64,000 bases of DNA from Primula veris (taxonomy: Eukaryota > Streptophyta > Magnoliopsida > Ericales > Primulaceae). This document shows positions 32,460-45,165 of the stretch, one piece after another. Location: contig OY821747.1 of assembly GCA_963682055.1 (NCBI GenBank), positions 33,726,126-33,790,125 on the forward strand, read 5' to 3'. Every line of letters starts with the position of its first letter. The stretch's first letter is position 1. Made by a program: the position numbers and the translations under genes. Below the pieces are notes generated by a model. The model was not told the origin of the DNA, made no database searches, and saw only the letters and a program-made list of their open reading frames with translations.

Positions 32460-33793
32460 AAAATATGTGGTCCTGCTTTGAGTGTTTGGATTGACAAGGC
32501 CAAACCATTTTATGGAATTAAGGAGATCCGCTCGAGTAAAAGAGTGCTGTGTCCGTGACATTTTATTTGGAGGGAGACGCGAATGATCAGTGGTGACAGT
32601 GGTTAGGGGAAAAAATAGATTTAGTGTAATGTACTAGTTGTTGTTGACGATATAGGTAACAGACTAACAAAGTTAACAATTGACGCACTGAACTATCATA
32701 ATGTTAACAATTCAGGTACCACCGTTAAATTAGTTGAATGGAAGTTAGTTTCACTTTTCATTTTGTTACTATTCTTTGTAACTTGTATAAATATAATCCT
32801 TAATTTTCTGAAATGTCTTATTTTAATATAAATTAAAAAATACATAATTACATCATATATATATATATATATATATAATACACACACACACACATATATA
32901 TATATATATGTCATATTAATGTATGTATAAAAATATATTAAAAAAATGCATGTATACATATTATTGTAAATAATGTAAATTGTAGATAATGTTTGTGTAA
33001 AAAAAGAAATTATAAATACTTAACAAATATAATTCTATTTACAAAAAATGAATACTTTTTTGAAAAAATTAACAATTTTCTTGCTGTTTTTTCATGAAAG
33101 TATTCAAATAGTGATGTGGTCTCAAGTAATTTTTTCTCGTATGTCATAAATCTAAAACTTACTTTATTTTCGTTTTAGAGAAAGTATAAAAAAAATTATA
33201 ATTTTTTTATTTTAGAAAAAAAATCAAAAACAATCTAGTCAAATAATATGTTTTTTAAACTGCAATACTTATTATGTATGTATATATATGTGTTTTAGTA
33301 GAAACATTGTAAATTATAATGTTTCGAAAGTGCATGATTAAATTTATACAAATTATAAAAAATATGACCAAAATAAAAAGTGAAACTAACTTTAATCCAA
33401 CAAAATTAACGGCAGTACCTGAATAGTGAATATTATGATAGTTCAGTATGTCCATCTATTGAAAATTTGAAAGAAAAGTTTTTGAAATGATTCCATGTAG
33501 TAGAAATATCTAAACCCTCGTGTAATACCATGACGTTTGTATCAAATTGGGATATCATAGTTTAGTATGTCAATTGTTAACTTTTTTAGTCTGTTATCTA
33601 AATCGTTAACAACAGTTAGTATAGTACACTAAATATATTTTTTTCCCTAACCACTGTCTTCACTGATCATTCGCGTCTCCCGCCAAATAAAATGTCACGG
33701 ACGCAACCCTCTTTTACTCGAGCGGATCTCCTTAATTCCATAAAATGGTTTGGCCTTGTCAATCCAAACACTCAAAGCAGTACCACATATTTT
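32460..33793. mobile_element. foldback element with long terminal inverted repeats (unit 3)
   Basis: This 1334-bp copy corresponds to 11,184-12,524 with the same ends. The arms are about 32,460-32,765 and about 33,395-33,793, and the right arm carries the same extra segment from the decayed coding sequence. Because the same extra segment and flanks are shared, the two copies come from unit duplication. Confidence 0.7.
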
Positions 33794-34016
33794 CTAAGTT
33801 TCCACATTTGTAGATAACCCACTAGAAGTAGTCTAGTGGGATAAAACCCACTATAAATAACTTAAGGTGCAGGGTTCGAGTCTTGTTAGAGGAGGAAGGT
33901 GTGAAATAATATCAAGTATTTCATGCCTACCCCATCTAACAAGACTCGAACCTTGTAACTAAGTTATTTCTAGCGGGTTCTAGCTCACTAGACTACTCCT
34001 AATGGGTTACCTACAA

Positions 34017-34060
<44 letters not shown>

Positions 34061-34790
34061 TTGTAGGTACTTCAACATGGTTCTTCAATTTTGCTACTTA
34101 ATTCATTGCCACTTACTTTCAATAACGATAAATAAAAAGAAAAAAATATATTAAATTGAATATGTACCACGTCGTAGATATAACAAAACTATAACCAAAT
34201 CCGGTGTATAAGTATTTTTGACCCGTACTATATACAAAGGAAAGATAATCAGGACTTAAAAGCTAAAGCATACAAAGGGTAATCTCCCCATCTGTAATCG
34301 TAATTATATATTCGACGCCTTGGTAAGCTAATTAATAGCTTTTGTGGACATTTTCCGAATATCCATTTGAGATGAAATTCCGGTCATCCCTATGACTGTG
34401 TATAAAAGTAATGGCTTCAAAATGTCCGGTAAAGAGTCCAACGACTTTTCTGTGGGTCTCAAAGCCACGCGTGTCTCGCATCTTACAAAGGTCTTCATCG
34501 CATCCCAAATAAATGAGGTGGCCACTTTCATCCGCAAAACAAACAATAGTGAAGGAATACGAAAAGAATGCTTATTTTCTCGAAAACTATAATTAAATAT
34601 ATAATGAGTTATTACTACCCCCCATCCACGAGATCTTGCCCATCTATTGAAAATTTGGTAGAAAAGTTTTTGAAAGGACTCTCTGTAGTAGAAATATCTA
34701 AACCCTCGTGTAATACCATGACGTTTGTATCAAAAGCATATAGTACAATACACTAAATATATTTTTTCCGCAGTGGTTAGCGGATAATAA
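33794..34790 (-). repeat. inverted copy of the 7100-8010 module (unit 3)
   Basis: This is the counterpart of 12,525-13,640 without the 345-bp tandem duplication. It includes the tRNA-like foldback (33,803-34,012), the longest (AT)n run in the window (34,020-34,057) inside the palindrome CAAAACTATAT...ATATAGTTTTG, and the unrecognised decayed coding sequence (minus frame 34,328-34,546). Confidence 0.72.
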
Positions 34791-36476
34791 TCAAAAAAAT
34801 ATCATGGTTTCGTTTCGAAAGGGGGCTTATGCCACGATTTGGGCCATTCGGATTTTGAGGATTTTGATGAGGCTTTAAACCACCTTTTAACCAGACGGAT
34901 TGTTTCCCAACTATTTATGCAATTTTGAGAGATTGTCAATGAGAGTACGAAAGTTGTTTAATGAGGTATAATCAGTAGAATCAGCGGAGAAAACAAAGAT
35001 AAATTAAAGAAGATATCAAAAGAGGTATAAGTAGGAATGATAAAACTAGGCTCTACCCTTTTACTGCTAATTAATTTTCAGTAAAAGAGTTAATAATACA
35101 CACAACAAAACAAACAAACAATAAAAAATAATAAATCGGTCAGCAAGCAATAATAAAATGTCAAATAAGCCACTAAGAATGTAAAGTGACGAATAGCTTA
35201 TTGAACCATGAGTTCAATAATTGGTTTTTATTATAAGTGTGATTATGATATAATGATTTTACAATTCGACGATACAATGTTTGATTTTTTCCCAAAAGAT
35301 AAAATGTATATTTTCAGGACTTAAAATGATAGAACATTTAATAACGAAACCAATGGTTCAAACGGAAGTCGATTCGGAGTCTGAACGAGCAGGTTACAAG
35401 AGTTTCAAGAAACCGAAACAAGGTCATGTGAAATAGCAGTTTTTTCGACAAATAAAAAAAATATTCGACCAATCGAAAAGTCCAAAAATGTGGCAGAGAG
35501 TTCATAGATTTTTCAATAAATCGAAAAACTCAGTTCGATCGATCGAACTTCGGCGGATTTTGATAATTCGTCTCGGGAAACACACCCAACGGAAATAAAC
35601 ACAATTTCACATATATACTCATCTCTCCCACTCTCTAAACACACTCAATACCATCCAACACTAACCAATCAACATCCCTCAGTTACAACATATTAAAAAC
35701 TTCATTGTTGAGAAAAAAGCTCGAAAAAGAGGAAATCGGGGAGAAATGAGATCAAGATCAAACAAAATCAAGTCTCGCAAATTAGCTTAATTAGAAGCAA
35801 TCAAATTGTGAATATTGTTACATTGTTGTAACAAATTTGTAAAGAGGAAACTTATAAGATCAATTGACAGAGAGTGATTGGGTAGAGTATTAAAAGTCGA
35901 CCGATGAATTAAAAGCTCTAGGTCATTTCATTTTAAGGATAAAAAAAGTCTCTCATTTATCATGCATGAGAAAACCCTAAAAAACAAAGCCTTTAAAGGA
36001 AAGTAATTTGATAATTATGAAACACCCGAAGTCCCTAATACACAACAAAAAATAAAACAAAAATCATAGTTCAACACAATAATAAAAAGAGAAAATTAAG
36101 TTTGAGCCAAATAACGAAATGAAACACAATGGACGTCGACCCCATAACCGCGCCTATCATTGATTTGCCATGAAATGAACAGTGCAACGAAAGTTTGTTC
36201 AATGCTCAAAGCTCTAATCCATTTTTGTTTACCTTCATGACATCAATAACAAAAATAATTACCGACACAAAACCAAGGAAAAGAGATTCAAAATGCTGAA
36301 ATTAACTGCATATATATTTTCATTAAAAAGGTAACATACCATAAGATCACATGCAAGACATTAAATCAATAACAAAAAGAAACATCGTCAAAAATACAAG
36401 AAAAAGAAGAGATTAAAAAATTGTAGAAATTCACCACATTTATATGTCTTCATTAAAAAGGTTACTTACAAGGTGG
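34791..36476. other. LTR-like remnant and 3' flank of the F-box pseudogene (unit 3)
   Basis: Bases 35,050-36,020 match the LTR-like tract of unit 2 (14,340-15,262), including the CGATCGATCGAACT motif. From 36,021 unit 3 has sequence lost from unit 2. The last part holds GTAACATACC-type and AATAACAAAAA-rich DNA with no gene until the F-box stop at 36,477. Confidence 0.45.
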
Positions 36477-37560
36477 CTAAGGAGTTGGTGTGATCAACAT
36501 GTATCTCTCCGCATTTTCATCAAAATGAATCATTGAATCACCCATCACAACATCATAGGTCACTATGTACCTATAACTCCAATATCCTGCGGGTTTTCGT
36601 ATGAAAATATGAACTTTTGGCCATTTGTTAGCCAACCCAACGGGTACGAAAGTCTTAAAGAGGAACCTCTTACTATCTACATCTTCTTTAAACATATAAA
36701 TGGTTAGCCATTCATAGGTAATCAAATCCTTCAACACATAAAAATGAACCTCTCCTTTATGGGTCGCTCTACAAGAGAGATTATTTCCCATCTCATGAAT
36801 CCAGTAAATTTTATCCTCAAATTCAACCGGATTTGAACCGAGAAACAAGTTCCAAATTTAAGGCCAATAGCAGAAATTGCACATCTACATGTAAACAGAT
36901 ATAATAACACCCCCCCCCCCCCCCCCCCCCGCGACACAATTGAAGTCGATTTTTTCTCAACTTTAGGATCAAGTTTAAAAATCGTACAAGAAATTTCAAG
37001 GTTTCTCCAAGATTATTTGTTTCCCAAAGTCCAGACATGCCATTTGCGGGCCTCGCAAAAACTCACACAATACAACGCCTTGTATTGCAAACTTTGAGTG
37101 ACAAATGTGATGTTGCAACTATTGAAACTCTTTATTCATGAGAGGGCAGAGGTTAAAGTTTCCCATTGTCTGCTTAACAGATTTCCAATATACAACACGT
37201 ATTGGGGATCATTAACCTCGTAAAACAACCCAAAACCTTTAGAAATAGAGAATACACAGGCAGAGAAGAGACCATTTTCATACCCGTCTTCAAACTCTCG
37301 TTCTCTAAGATAGAGATAGTTACCATAACTTGGCATATCAGCTATTTAAAAAAATAGATCATTTTTTGAACGGTTGAATTGTTCATTAACAAAGACTGGG
37401 CAGTATATGATTTTTGCCGCCGTACAAACATTCCTTATGTACAAATGCATGAATTTCCGTACAGATGCAGGAAATCTACAGATATTCAGATCCGAATATG
37501 AAAGAGGATTTTCTCAAGCATATACGCAAATTCAATTGGTGGAAGCTCTCTTCTTGAAGT
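36477..37560 (-). pseudogene. F-box protein gene, decayed minus copy (unit 3)
   Basis: The C-terminal 123 codons (36,477-36,848) are open: FLGSNPVEFEDKIYWIHEMG, then RATHKGEVHFYVLKDLITYE, KRFLFKTFVPVG, and YMLITPTP at the stop. Upstream come GKNL-type pieces, SRQWETLTSALS (37,136-37,336) and an F-box-like segment near 37,500-37,560. A run of 21 C on the plus strand (36,910-36,930; poly-G on the coding strand) and several stops break the gene. The order (F-box, then F-box-associated interaction domain) matches plant F-box proteins of SCF ligases. It is head to head with the copy at 37,635. Confidence 0.72.
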
Positions 37561-37634
37561 TGAAGCAGCCCTAGTGAATCAATTTTATTTCCTCCTTTTA
37601 TCATCTTTTCACTAAGGGTGCTTCAAGTTCTAGA

Positions 37635-38682
37635 AGAGAGCTTCCACAACTGAATTAGCGTATATGCCTAAGGAAATTCTCTTTCATATTCTGATCTGGC
37701 TACCTACAGACTTCCTGCATTTGTACGGAATTCCTACATTTGTACGGAAGGTACGTTTGTAAGGCGTTGGCCAAAATCATATCCGACCCAGTCTTTGTAA
37801 ATGAACAATTCAAGCATTAAAAAATTATCTACTTTTCCAAATAGGTGATATGCCAAGTTATGGTAACAATTTCGATCTTAGAGAAAGAGAGTTTGAGGAA
37901 GGGTATGTAAATGATCTCTTCTCTACCCATTTATTCCCTATTTCTAGAGGTTTTGGTTGTCTTACAAGGTTAATGATCCCTAAAATGTGTTGCATGTTGT
38001 AAATATGTTAACTAGACAATGTGAAACTTTACCCTCTCCCCTCGCCCGAAAGAGAGTTTCATTAGTTTCCACATCACATTTGTTCCTCAAAGTTTGCAAT
38101 ATAAGGTGTTGTATTGTGTGAGTTTTTGCGACGCCCGTAAATTGCATGTTTGGACTTTGGGAAACAATCAATCTTGGAGAAACCTTGAAATTTCTTGTAT
38201 TATTTATAAACTTGATACTGAAGTTGTGAAAAAATCGGCTTCTGTGGGGGAGAGTATTTATATTTGTCTACGGATAGAGGTGCAATTTCCGCTATTGACC
38301 TCAACCATGAAACTTGTTACTTGGTTCAAATCACAGTTGAATTTTTGGATAACCTTTACTGGATTCATGAGATGGGAAATAATCTCTCTTGCAGAGGGAC
38401 CAAGAAAGGAGTAGTTCATTTTATGTGTTGAAGTATTTGATCACCAATGAATAGCTTAACATTTATATATTCAAAAATGTTATGGAAAATAAGAGGTTCA
38501 TCTGAGGACTTTCGTACCCGTGGGCTGTCTTAGAAATGAGAAAAAGATTGTATTGATCATACGACAACCCATGGGGTACTGGAATTATAGGCACGCAGTG
38601 AGTTGCGATGTTGAGACAAGAGATTCCATTATTCATTTGGATGACAAATACGGGGAGATACATGTTCACACCAACTCCTTAG
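37635..38682 (+). pseudogene. F-box protein gene, decayed plus copy (unit 3)
   Basis: This is the counterpart of 15,858-16,915: MPKEILFHILIWLPTDFLHL, YGNNFDLREREFEEGY, TRQCETLPSP, then an open frame 38,094-38,414 (VLYCVSFCDARKLHVWTLG, SWRNLEISCIIYKLDTEVV, FTGFMRWEIISLAEGPRKE), and a terminal TAG at 38,680-38,682. Stops in the N-terminal third and after PRKE prevent a full product. The longer open frame here than in unit 2 (which has a TAG at the matching place, 16,483) shows independent decay. Confidence 0.7.
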
Positions 38683-39512
38683 CCAGCTCGTAAGTAACCT
38701 TTTTTTATAAAGAAATATATATGTAGTCAATTTCAACAATTTTAATCTATTTTTTCATTGGTGTTTTTGGCGGTATTGCATTTTTTTTATTGATTTGATG
38801 TCTTAGAGGCAATCTTCTCGTAAATAACCTTTTTAATGAAAAAATATATGTAGTTAGTTTCATTTTTCACAAATCTCTTTTCCTTGGTTTTGTGATGGTG
38901 GTTACTTCTGTTATTGATGTCTTGTAGGCAAACGAAAATGGATTAGAAGTATGAGCATTGAAGAAGCTTTCGTTGCAATGTTCTTTTTATGGTAAATCAA
39001 TGATGGACGCGGTTATTGGGCCGACGTCCACTGTGTGTATTTTCTTTATTAGAGTGAGACTTAATTTTCACTTTTTTTTTATTATTGTGTTGAACTATGA
39101 TTTTTATTTTTTAGACGTAAAGAAAATGCTGAGAATCTTTGTAATCCAAGATTGTCGAAAATGAAGATGAGTGAGAATATTTTAATTTTTGAAGAAGATG
39201 AGTGCTCAATGGAGGAGTGTGAAAATGATCAAGGTGTCGAAAATCCTGAAACGTCCGGAAGCAATGAGGGAAAGGAAGACGAAGTGTTTTCCGTAAGGGA
39301 TGATTGGATTTAACATAAATCAACCATGGAAAATACGAGTGTTGATAAGTCGCTCAAGTTCAAAAAATGTAGCGAGGGTCATTACAAGTCAACAGAGATG
39401 TTCATGGAACTTGTCGTTATTGAAGGAATGTGCCAATGAAATTTTAACGCTACGGCTTAGCCCCTCAAAAAACGTTACAAGATAACCATTCCTCAAACCA
39501 TGTTTAAGGGGG
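38683..39512 (+). other. internal region of an unidentified element (unit 3), with an acidic open tract
   Basis: A tract at about 39,115-39,312 reads in one frame ENAENLCNPRLSKMKMSENI, then EEDECSMEECENDQG and ends VRDDWI with TAA; a TTTTTTAG acceptor-like site precedes it. A second frame (39,300-39,485) ends SPSKNVTR just before the AAGGGGGAG polypurine tract. The Lys/Asn-rich tract seen in unit 2 (17,290-17,780) is missing here. I do not recognise either segment. Confidence 0.4.
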
Positions 39513-39900
39513 AGTGTTGAAATTTAAAACTTGATTCTTATATTCACATGATCAAGTCGCATGAACAAAATTTAATAGATCCGCAAAAGTGCTCGAAGTT
39601 ACCAAATAAGTTTAACGAAGAGTGTTGAAAACATATATTTATTTGGACTATTGTTTCTGAGTTTTTGTGTTTTATGTTTTGGGAAAATATGTTATAAGAC
39701 CCAAATTCTAGAAAGTCTTTTAAGTTCTAACGGTCTAGAATGGTTAGTTCTAGAAAGTGTGTAGAAGGATCCAATTTGTCGATAAGTTTTAGGAAAATCT
39801 AGAGAGGATCATAGACCGTTAGATTAGTTCAATCTCCACCGTTTATTGTTGTGGATAATTAGTATAAATAGGTGGTTGTTCCACAAATTTCTATTCAAGT
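39513..39900 (+). repeat. LTR-like start (TGTTGAAATT) after a polypurine tract (unit 3)
   Basis: The join AAGGGGGAG/TGTTGAAATTTAAAACTTG and the TATAAATAGG box (about 39,863) correspond to 17,982-18,360. The purine tract is cleaner here than in unit 2. The right end is undefined. Confidence 0.5.
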
Positions 39901-39959
39901 CAAAAGAAACAAAAAAGAAAAAGAGTAGAAGTTGTGAAGGGAAAAGCCGAGGCTCACCC

Positions 39960-41152
39960 AAAAGTCTGAAGCCAAAAGAAAGGGCTATGCGGGGTGACAA
40001 TGGGCTAAGGCCGTGCAAAAGACGTTCGTTTGGTTCAGCAAAGGGCTACGCGGGGAGATTGAGGACATTGTGGGTTGTGTAGGTCCTTTCTTCGGGGACC
40101 TTCTATGGCGGGTGTCTACTTTACCCATTCGGATCAGGGTCTAGGGTTTTACTCGGCAATTGAGGCCTCTTTGTACGCTTTTGTGACCTCTAGGGTTCAA
40201 TCTTGGGTGCTACAAGACCATATCTTGCGAGATATTAGGATATGGGGTATGGATTCTGACTTTGACAGTGTCTTAGACGGTCTTCGTGTTACGATTCTTG
40301 CTTCGACCTTATTAGTTTTACAAACAAGGACACCCAATTCCCCAACATGCTTTGACGTGTGCTCTTTTTAATAAAATTATTAAGGACACTGAATTAAAGT
40401 TTTACATGACAGTTAAGATAGAAAACAATATTTTGGTGTCTAAAGGCATCACATCCTCATGATTTTCTTCGAGCTATCCCTATTGATGGGCTAGATTAGG
40501 CCAGCATATGTCACCGTTGGAGTATCGTACAATCTTTAAGTACCATCTTATAATTTTGTTATTTCATGTTGCTGATTTGTGTCCAGTTTGCCGCAAGGCG
40601 TGTTTGGACACATTTGGAAAGCATGCAATTCATTATAGAGAGCTCTCGGGTTTCAAATACAGACATGGTCTTAGAGATGTTTTTTTTTTTATGTTTTAGG
40701 CGGTCATGAATTTCTTATAAGAAAGAAGCACTTGTAAACTTCTTGACTGACCCGCAAGAACGTCACTCGACACTCAGACAGACATATATTTTAATTTATG
40801 GGTGGATAGGTGGGAAAGATGCATATGTGGATTTGACAGGGGTTTCCCCACTAGTGGGTTTGAGGACCAGAGCTTTTAATGTGGAACAGGCTGCACTCAA
40901 AGCTGCATCGGCCAAAGTGGCCAAACATGAGAAAGTGTGTAGTGAGAATCAACACATATTTATAGCATTCGTCTTTTATTTTACACTTTTGGTTTCTTGG
41001 CCCTAGACGTTGTGCACCTTCTCAAGAGAGTTGGAAGGGTCATACATTTGATCCCTAGGTATATAGAAGTAGTGTCGAAGAGGATTAGTTTTTCAGTTCA
41101 GGAATGGCTAGCGGCGCAAATTGTCGCTCGCTTGCCTTCAATTTCCGTGTAA
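39960..41152 (+). pseudogene. decayed C-terminal part of an RT-like protein (unit 3 copy)
   Basis: This is the third copy of the module. It has GLGFYSAIEASLYAFVTSRV, GMDSDFDSVLDGLR, a deletion after TRTP that shifts frame, CPVCRKACLDTFGKHAIHY (here the Gly codon is intact where units 1 and 2 have TGA), STLRQTYILIYGWIGGKDA, VDLTGVSPLVGL, QAALKAASAKVAKHEKVCSE and the SISV stop at 41,150-41,152. It is the best preserved of the three in the Cys/His region and keeps the AALKAA register lost in the others. Confidence 0.72.
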
Positions 41153-43959
41153 TCATTTCACTACTTAATAAAATTTATCATGCATTTATAAAAAAAAAAC
41201 CAAGAAAAGAAAAAAATAATAATCTAAAGTTTTCTACTCTTTTAAATTTACCCGAAATTTCCTAAACTTCTTCACTGCGGGATTTATTTTCAGCAAGTCG
41301 GACATTTAGATGGCATTACCACTTCCACCTAGTTCATCCTGTTTACGACAGTTTAGATAATATTAAAAGACATATTTGACATTAACTCATATAGAAAGAG
41401 TTTCTAGTAAGACAGTCTCTAGTATGCAAAAGCCAAATTTATGAAACCGGACGATGGCCATACCAGAAAATATATATGAACTAATATAACCACTTTGCTT
41501 AAATGAAATCTATAACTTCTTATCCCAGCACTGTTTTTTAGATATATAAGTCGGTGAAGGATTTCCACTATTTCATTATTAATAATAAAGGGTCGAAACA
41601 ACCTTATTAGAACACAAATCAAATTAAAAACAATAAAAACCCTATTAAAATTATCATTAGTGCTAAGAAGATAAAATAATATTCAGTCCTTTTACACATG
41701 TCATATTCTTGTTCAAACTTTTCCACGTTTTATGGCAGCTTATTTTGTTAATGTCATTTTTTTTATGAAACCTTTCTTTTTGAGAGATATATGATCCCTT
41801 ATTGATTAAATGTAACTAGCAATATTGGGTCGCTAATTTGTTTTAGCTAGAATAGGCTAACACAGGACCTTAAATATCCAATTAGTAAGACTCACAATAA
41901 GCTCCATCAGTGTATCAACACACTAATTAACGTGATCTAAACATTACTAATAAATACTAAGATCCAAAAGTACAACCAAACACCCAATTCAATCCACCAC
42001 ACTAATTCAATCCCAGCACTTCATGTCCATGGAACTAAGAACATATATTTCTTTCATGGAAAAATCATATACGAAAACCATAACATTTTATATTAAAAAA
42101 AAAAAAATACGACCATGTTAAGGCATCATATACGACAAATGGGTTTCGAATCTTTCATCAGTGTAATCGCACATTCAAGACAAGGATCGGGATTGTCTGA
42201 AGGACGGATAAGAATTAGAGAAAAAATTGAAAATATAATTTATCGGTAGGCATGTATAGTATTCAAATGACAATTTTATACAATTTACAAATATTGAAGA
42301 ATATAATAACAGTAGTAAGATGGGAATATTCATTAGTATAGTATTTTTTAATCCCAGCCTCTCAGATGACACTACATAGTGTGTGGTGGACCGTCAATAC
42401 ATTCCAATTTCGATGACTAGTTTTAACTAAGTATTTCATAAAATAGGAAGATACTGTACTATGGAAAAGAAATTCATTAATCATTGAGACATTCTCAAAC
42501 ATAGTAACAAATGTTGAAACTAAGAAGATTTCTAGCTAGATTGTTTAATTGATAAAGGTTATAGACTTAGTCAGCTTTCTCATTTTCCCAAACATGAATG
42601 TTGATCAGGTACTATCAGCATATATTGCAATGATAATATTATGTTTGTTCGATCCATTATTTCCCGGTCTCGGCATATCTCTGCCCAAATCTAGAACTAG
42701 GCTTTTGATCAACCTGTCAATTATGTTTTCAAAATTTTTATCAATCAAGCAAAAACCATCTCCGCCCAGATTGCAGACCAAGTTAAAGCTAAACTGATTG
42801 ATCAACCTGCCTTAGTTTTTTATTTCAAGCCAATGTTTATGATGAATGCCATGAACCCAACTTTTCTTACACATTCCGTGGAAATGAGTGATTTTATGTT
42901 TAGATATTTAATATGTGAATCTGAGTTTTAGTTATTTGTATGAATATATATATAATCTCAGGAATTAAGAAATCAGACGAGTAACCATCATTTATATCTA
43001 ATGGGAGATGCAAATTTTTTAGAAGTATCGAATGGAGATGGAAGTTAAATGGGAAAATGTTGGTTTAAAGGTCGTACGTATGAGAGAGTAGGCGGAAATT
43101 AGGGGTTAGGCTGAGCCTTGACGCCCAGATGATTAAGCGGGATTAAGTGTTATTTGATGGATTGAGCGGAACTAGGCGGTGATTAAGCAAAACTAAGCGC
43201 TATCCGACCTACTTCTGTCTAGAACCCGCCTTGCACCTTTTAGAATATTGCCTCGAACCATACAAACTCGGTATGATGGAAAATTTAAATAGTTTTTCAA
43301 TTAGTTTATTTAGAGGTTGGTCAATATAAACAAGTTTTACAAAAGTAAGTGATCATGATACCGAGTTGCCTAAGAAAATGAAAATCTTTACATGATAAAG
43401 ATTAATTCACATGTATCCTTTTTTTCTACAAGTTATTTTCCATATCAATCTTTTAATAGCAAGATTAAGCTTTCAAAGATCTTGTGTTTAACAAATCAAC
43501 CAAAATATTACCTCTCTTAAAGAGAGTCATCACCATAGAATTTTTAATTCTTCGGATTGATGGTTAATTATCAAGTTGTACACGCGATTACTAATCTTCC
43601 TAATAAATGTTTTCTGGAAACTTAAACACATTAAGAATTTCATAATAATGACCGGTTTCCGTACTCTCAAACGAGTAATAATAATTAATATATATCTAGA
43701 AAAAATGATCATTTAGCACAAATTTTGAGACTTAATAATAAAAACTCATGGTTAAAATCTTTAAAAAAAAAAAAACTTGATATAGATGCTCAATGATAAT
43801 ACTTATTTAACTCTTTTTGTTTAACTTTGATGCTCACTAATTCTACGTTGTACGAAACACTAACAAAAACCACAAACTTGGGTTTTTGATCCGTAAGTTT
43901 AAAAGTATGTATTAAACTATAACTTTTCCAAAATCTATCTAGGGAAAAAGACAATGTAC
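41153..43959. other. intermodule DNA of unit 3, no functional gene
   Basis: Bases 41,153-42,890 parallel 19,625-20,965 of unit 2 but contain an additional segment at about 41,470-41,820. The coding-derived text ISAQIADQVKAKLIDQPAL (about 42,760-42,815) and its continuation PMFMMNAMNPTFLTHS recur here. From 43,080 the sequence parallels 22,600 onward in unit 2, with more divergence than elsewhere. The 20,966-22,600 module is absent. Confidence 0.5.
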
Positions 43960-44124
43960 CTTGTATTATACATGGTAAATCGCTTATTCCTTGATGGTTG
44001 TTAGTTAGTTTTATAATAGTCTGTGTCGCATCCTCATCATTATCATCATCATCTTTCATGTCTTCTTCCAATCTAGCTCATCTTATTATTGAGTTTGGTG
44101 CCATTTTCAATTCAATTCTTTCAT
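43960..44124 (-). pseudogene. orphan F-box-like first exon, broken (unit 3)
   Basis: This is the counterpart of 8563-8722. From the ATG at 44,122-44,124 the frame meets TGA after five codons (MKELN then stop). The downstream acidic part (DDDDNDEDA) and ISDLPCIIQ with the GTACATTG donor are kept. It is the most diverged of the three copies. Confidence 0.45.
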
Positions 44125-44867
44125 GTTTAGGTGGAAAAAAAAAAACATATGAGGTTTTATATAGATTGCATTAGAGAAATTAGGGTAAGTAAATATGTAT
44201 ACTAGTTTACATATATACTATCTTCAAATATGCGCCGCCACTGTTTCAAATGATATAAGAGCAACGAGAAAAGATGAAAATTTAGGCTTAGATACTAGTT
44301 GTTGATTACAAAAATACCCTCAACAAGTTATTGCGGTGATTTCAAATGATTATGTCGTAGTCGTTGATATACAATTTTCACATTTATCGAGGAATCAATA
44401 TCAAGAATTACATTATAGGATGTCTTATATGGGAAGATTAAAGCATGTCATAAATTAAATGAGAAATATTAGAAAAGTAAAATGTTAAATAACAAAACAT
44501 ACATTATATACATTGGGAAGTTCAAATGGAAAATCAAATAAAAAGCACATTTTATGCACATATTGCCCAAATAAGGGAACTCTTTCTTATACCCATTTCA
44601 ACCAAAGGGCATCAAGACACATCACGTGTACTATGGCCAAGTTGTATACTTTTTTGGGGAAAACATAATATTTGGTACATACCTATAGTTTTAATATATA
44701 TAAATAAATAAAAACGTCGTATTTATGTTTATTTTTTAAACTTAGATACATATCCAATTTTAAACTTAGATACGTATTTTAGGTCTCCCATGAACTAACG
44801 TGTACTTGTAAGGTTCAGACAAGGCTTTTACCTATTCAAATGTTAATCCGACTGATTTTTCTCATTT
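44125..44867. other. right end of unit 3 with the empty MITE site
   Basis: The sequence follows 23,619-24,035 and 24,933-25,210 of unit 2. At about 44,500-44,515 it reads through ACATACATTATATACATTGGG with no hAT MITE. Similarity ends near 44,684. Nothing coding is seen. Confidence 0.6.
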
Positions 44868-45165
44868 GTACATCGTAGGTCACTATGTACCTATAATTCC
44901 AATATCCCGTGAGTTTCCGTATGATAAATACGAACTCTTGGCCATTTCTAAACCAACCCAACGGGTACGAAAGTCCTAAAGAGGAACCTCTTACTGTCTA
45001 CAACTTCTTTAAACATATAAATGGTTAGCCATTCATTGGTGATCAAATACTTCAACACATAAAAATGAACCTCTTCTTTATGGGTCGCTCTGCAAGAGAG
45101 ATTATTTCCCATCTCATGAATCCATCAAATGTTATCCACAAATTCAACCGGGATGTGAACCGGGT
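44868..45165 (-). pseudogene. F-box gene C-terminal fragment at the array edge
   Basis: On the minus strand the text parallels 36,550-36,850 (HKEEVHFYVLKYLITNEWLT type, with LFRTFVPVG). It has its own indels and no stop-to-start integrity. It lies outside unit 3 as I define it and may be the remnant of a further unit or a separate F-box copy. Confidence 0.6.

Noticed and set aside
32696..32959. 87-aa minus-strand frame rich in Tyr/Ile/Val/Cys
   Set aside because: It is the translation of CA/AT microsatellite and AT-rich DNA in the long-TIR element.
36731..37038. Minus-strand frames with a run of glycines
   Set aside because: The glycines come from the poly-C/poly-G homopolymer; the real coding signal here is the F-box frame, broken by that run.
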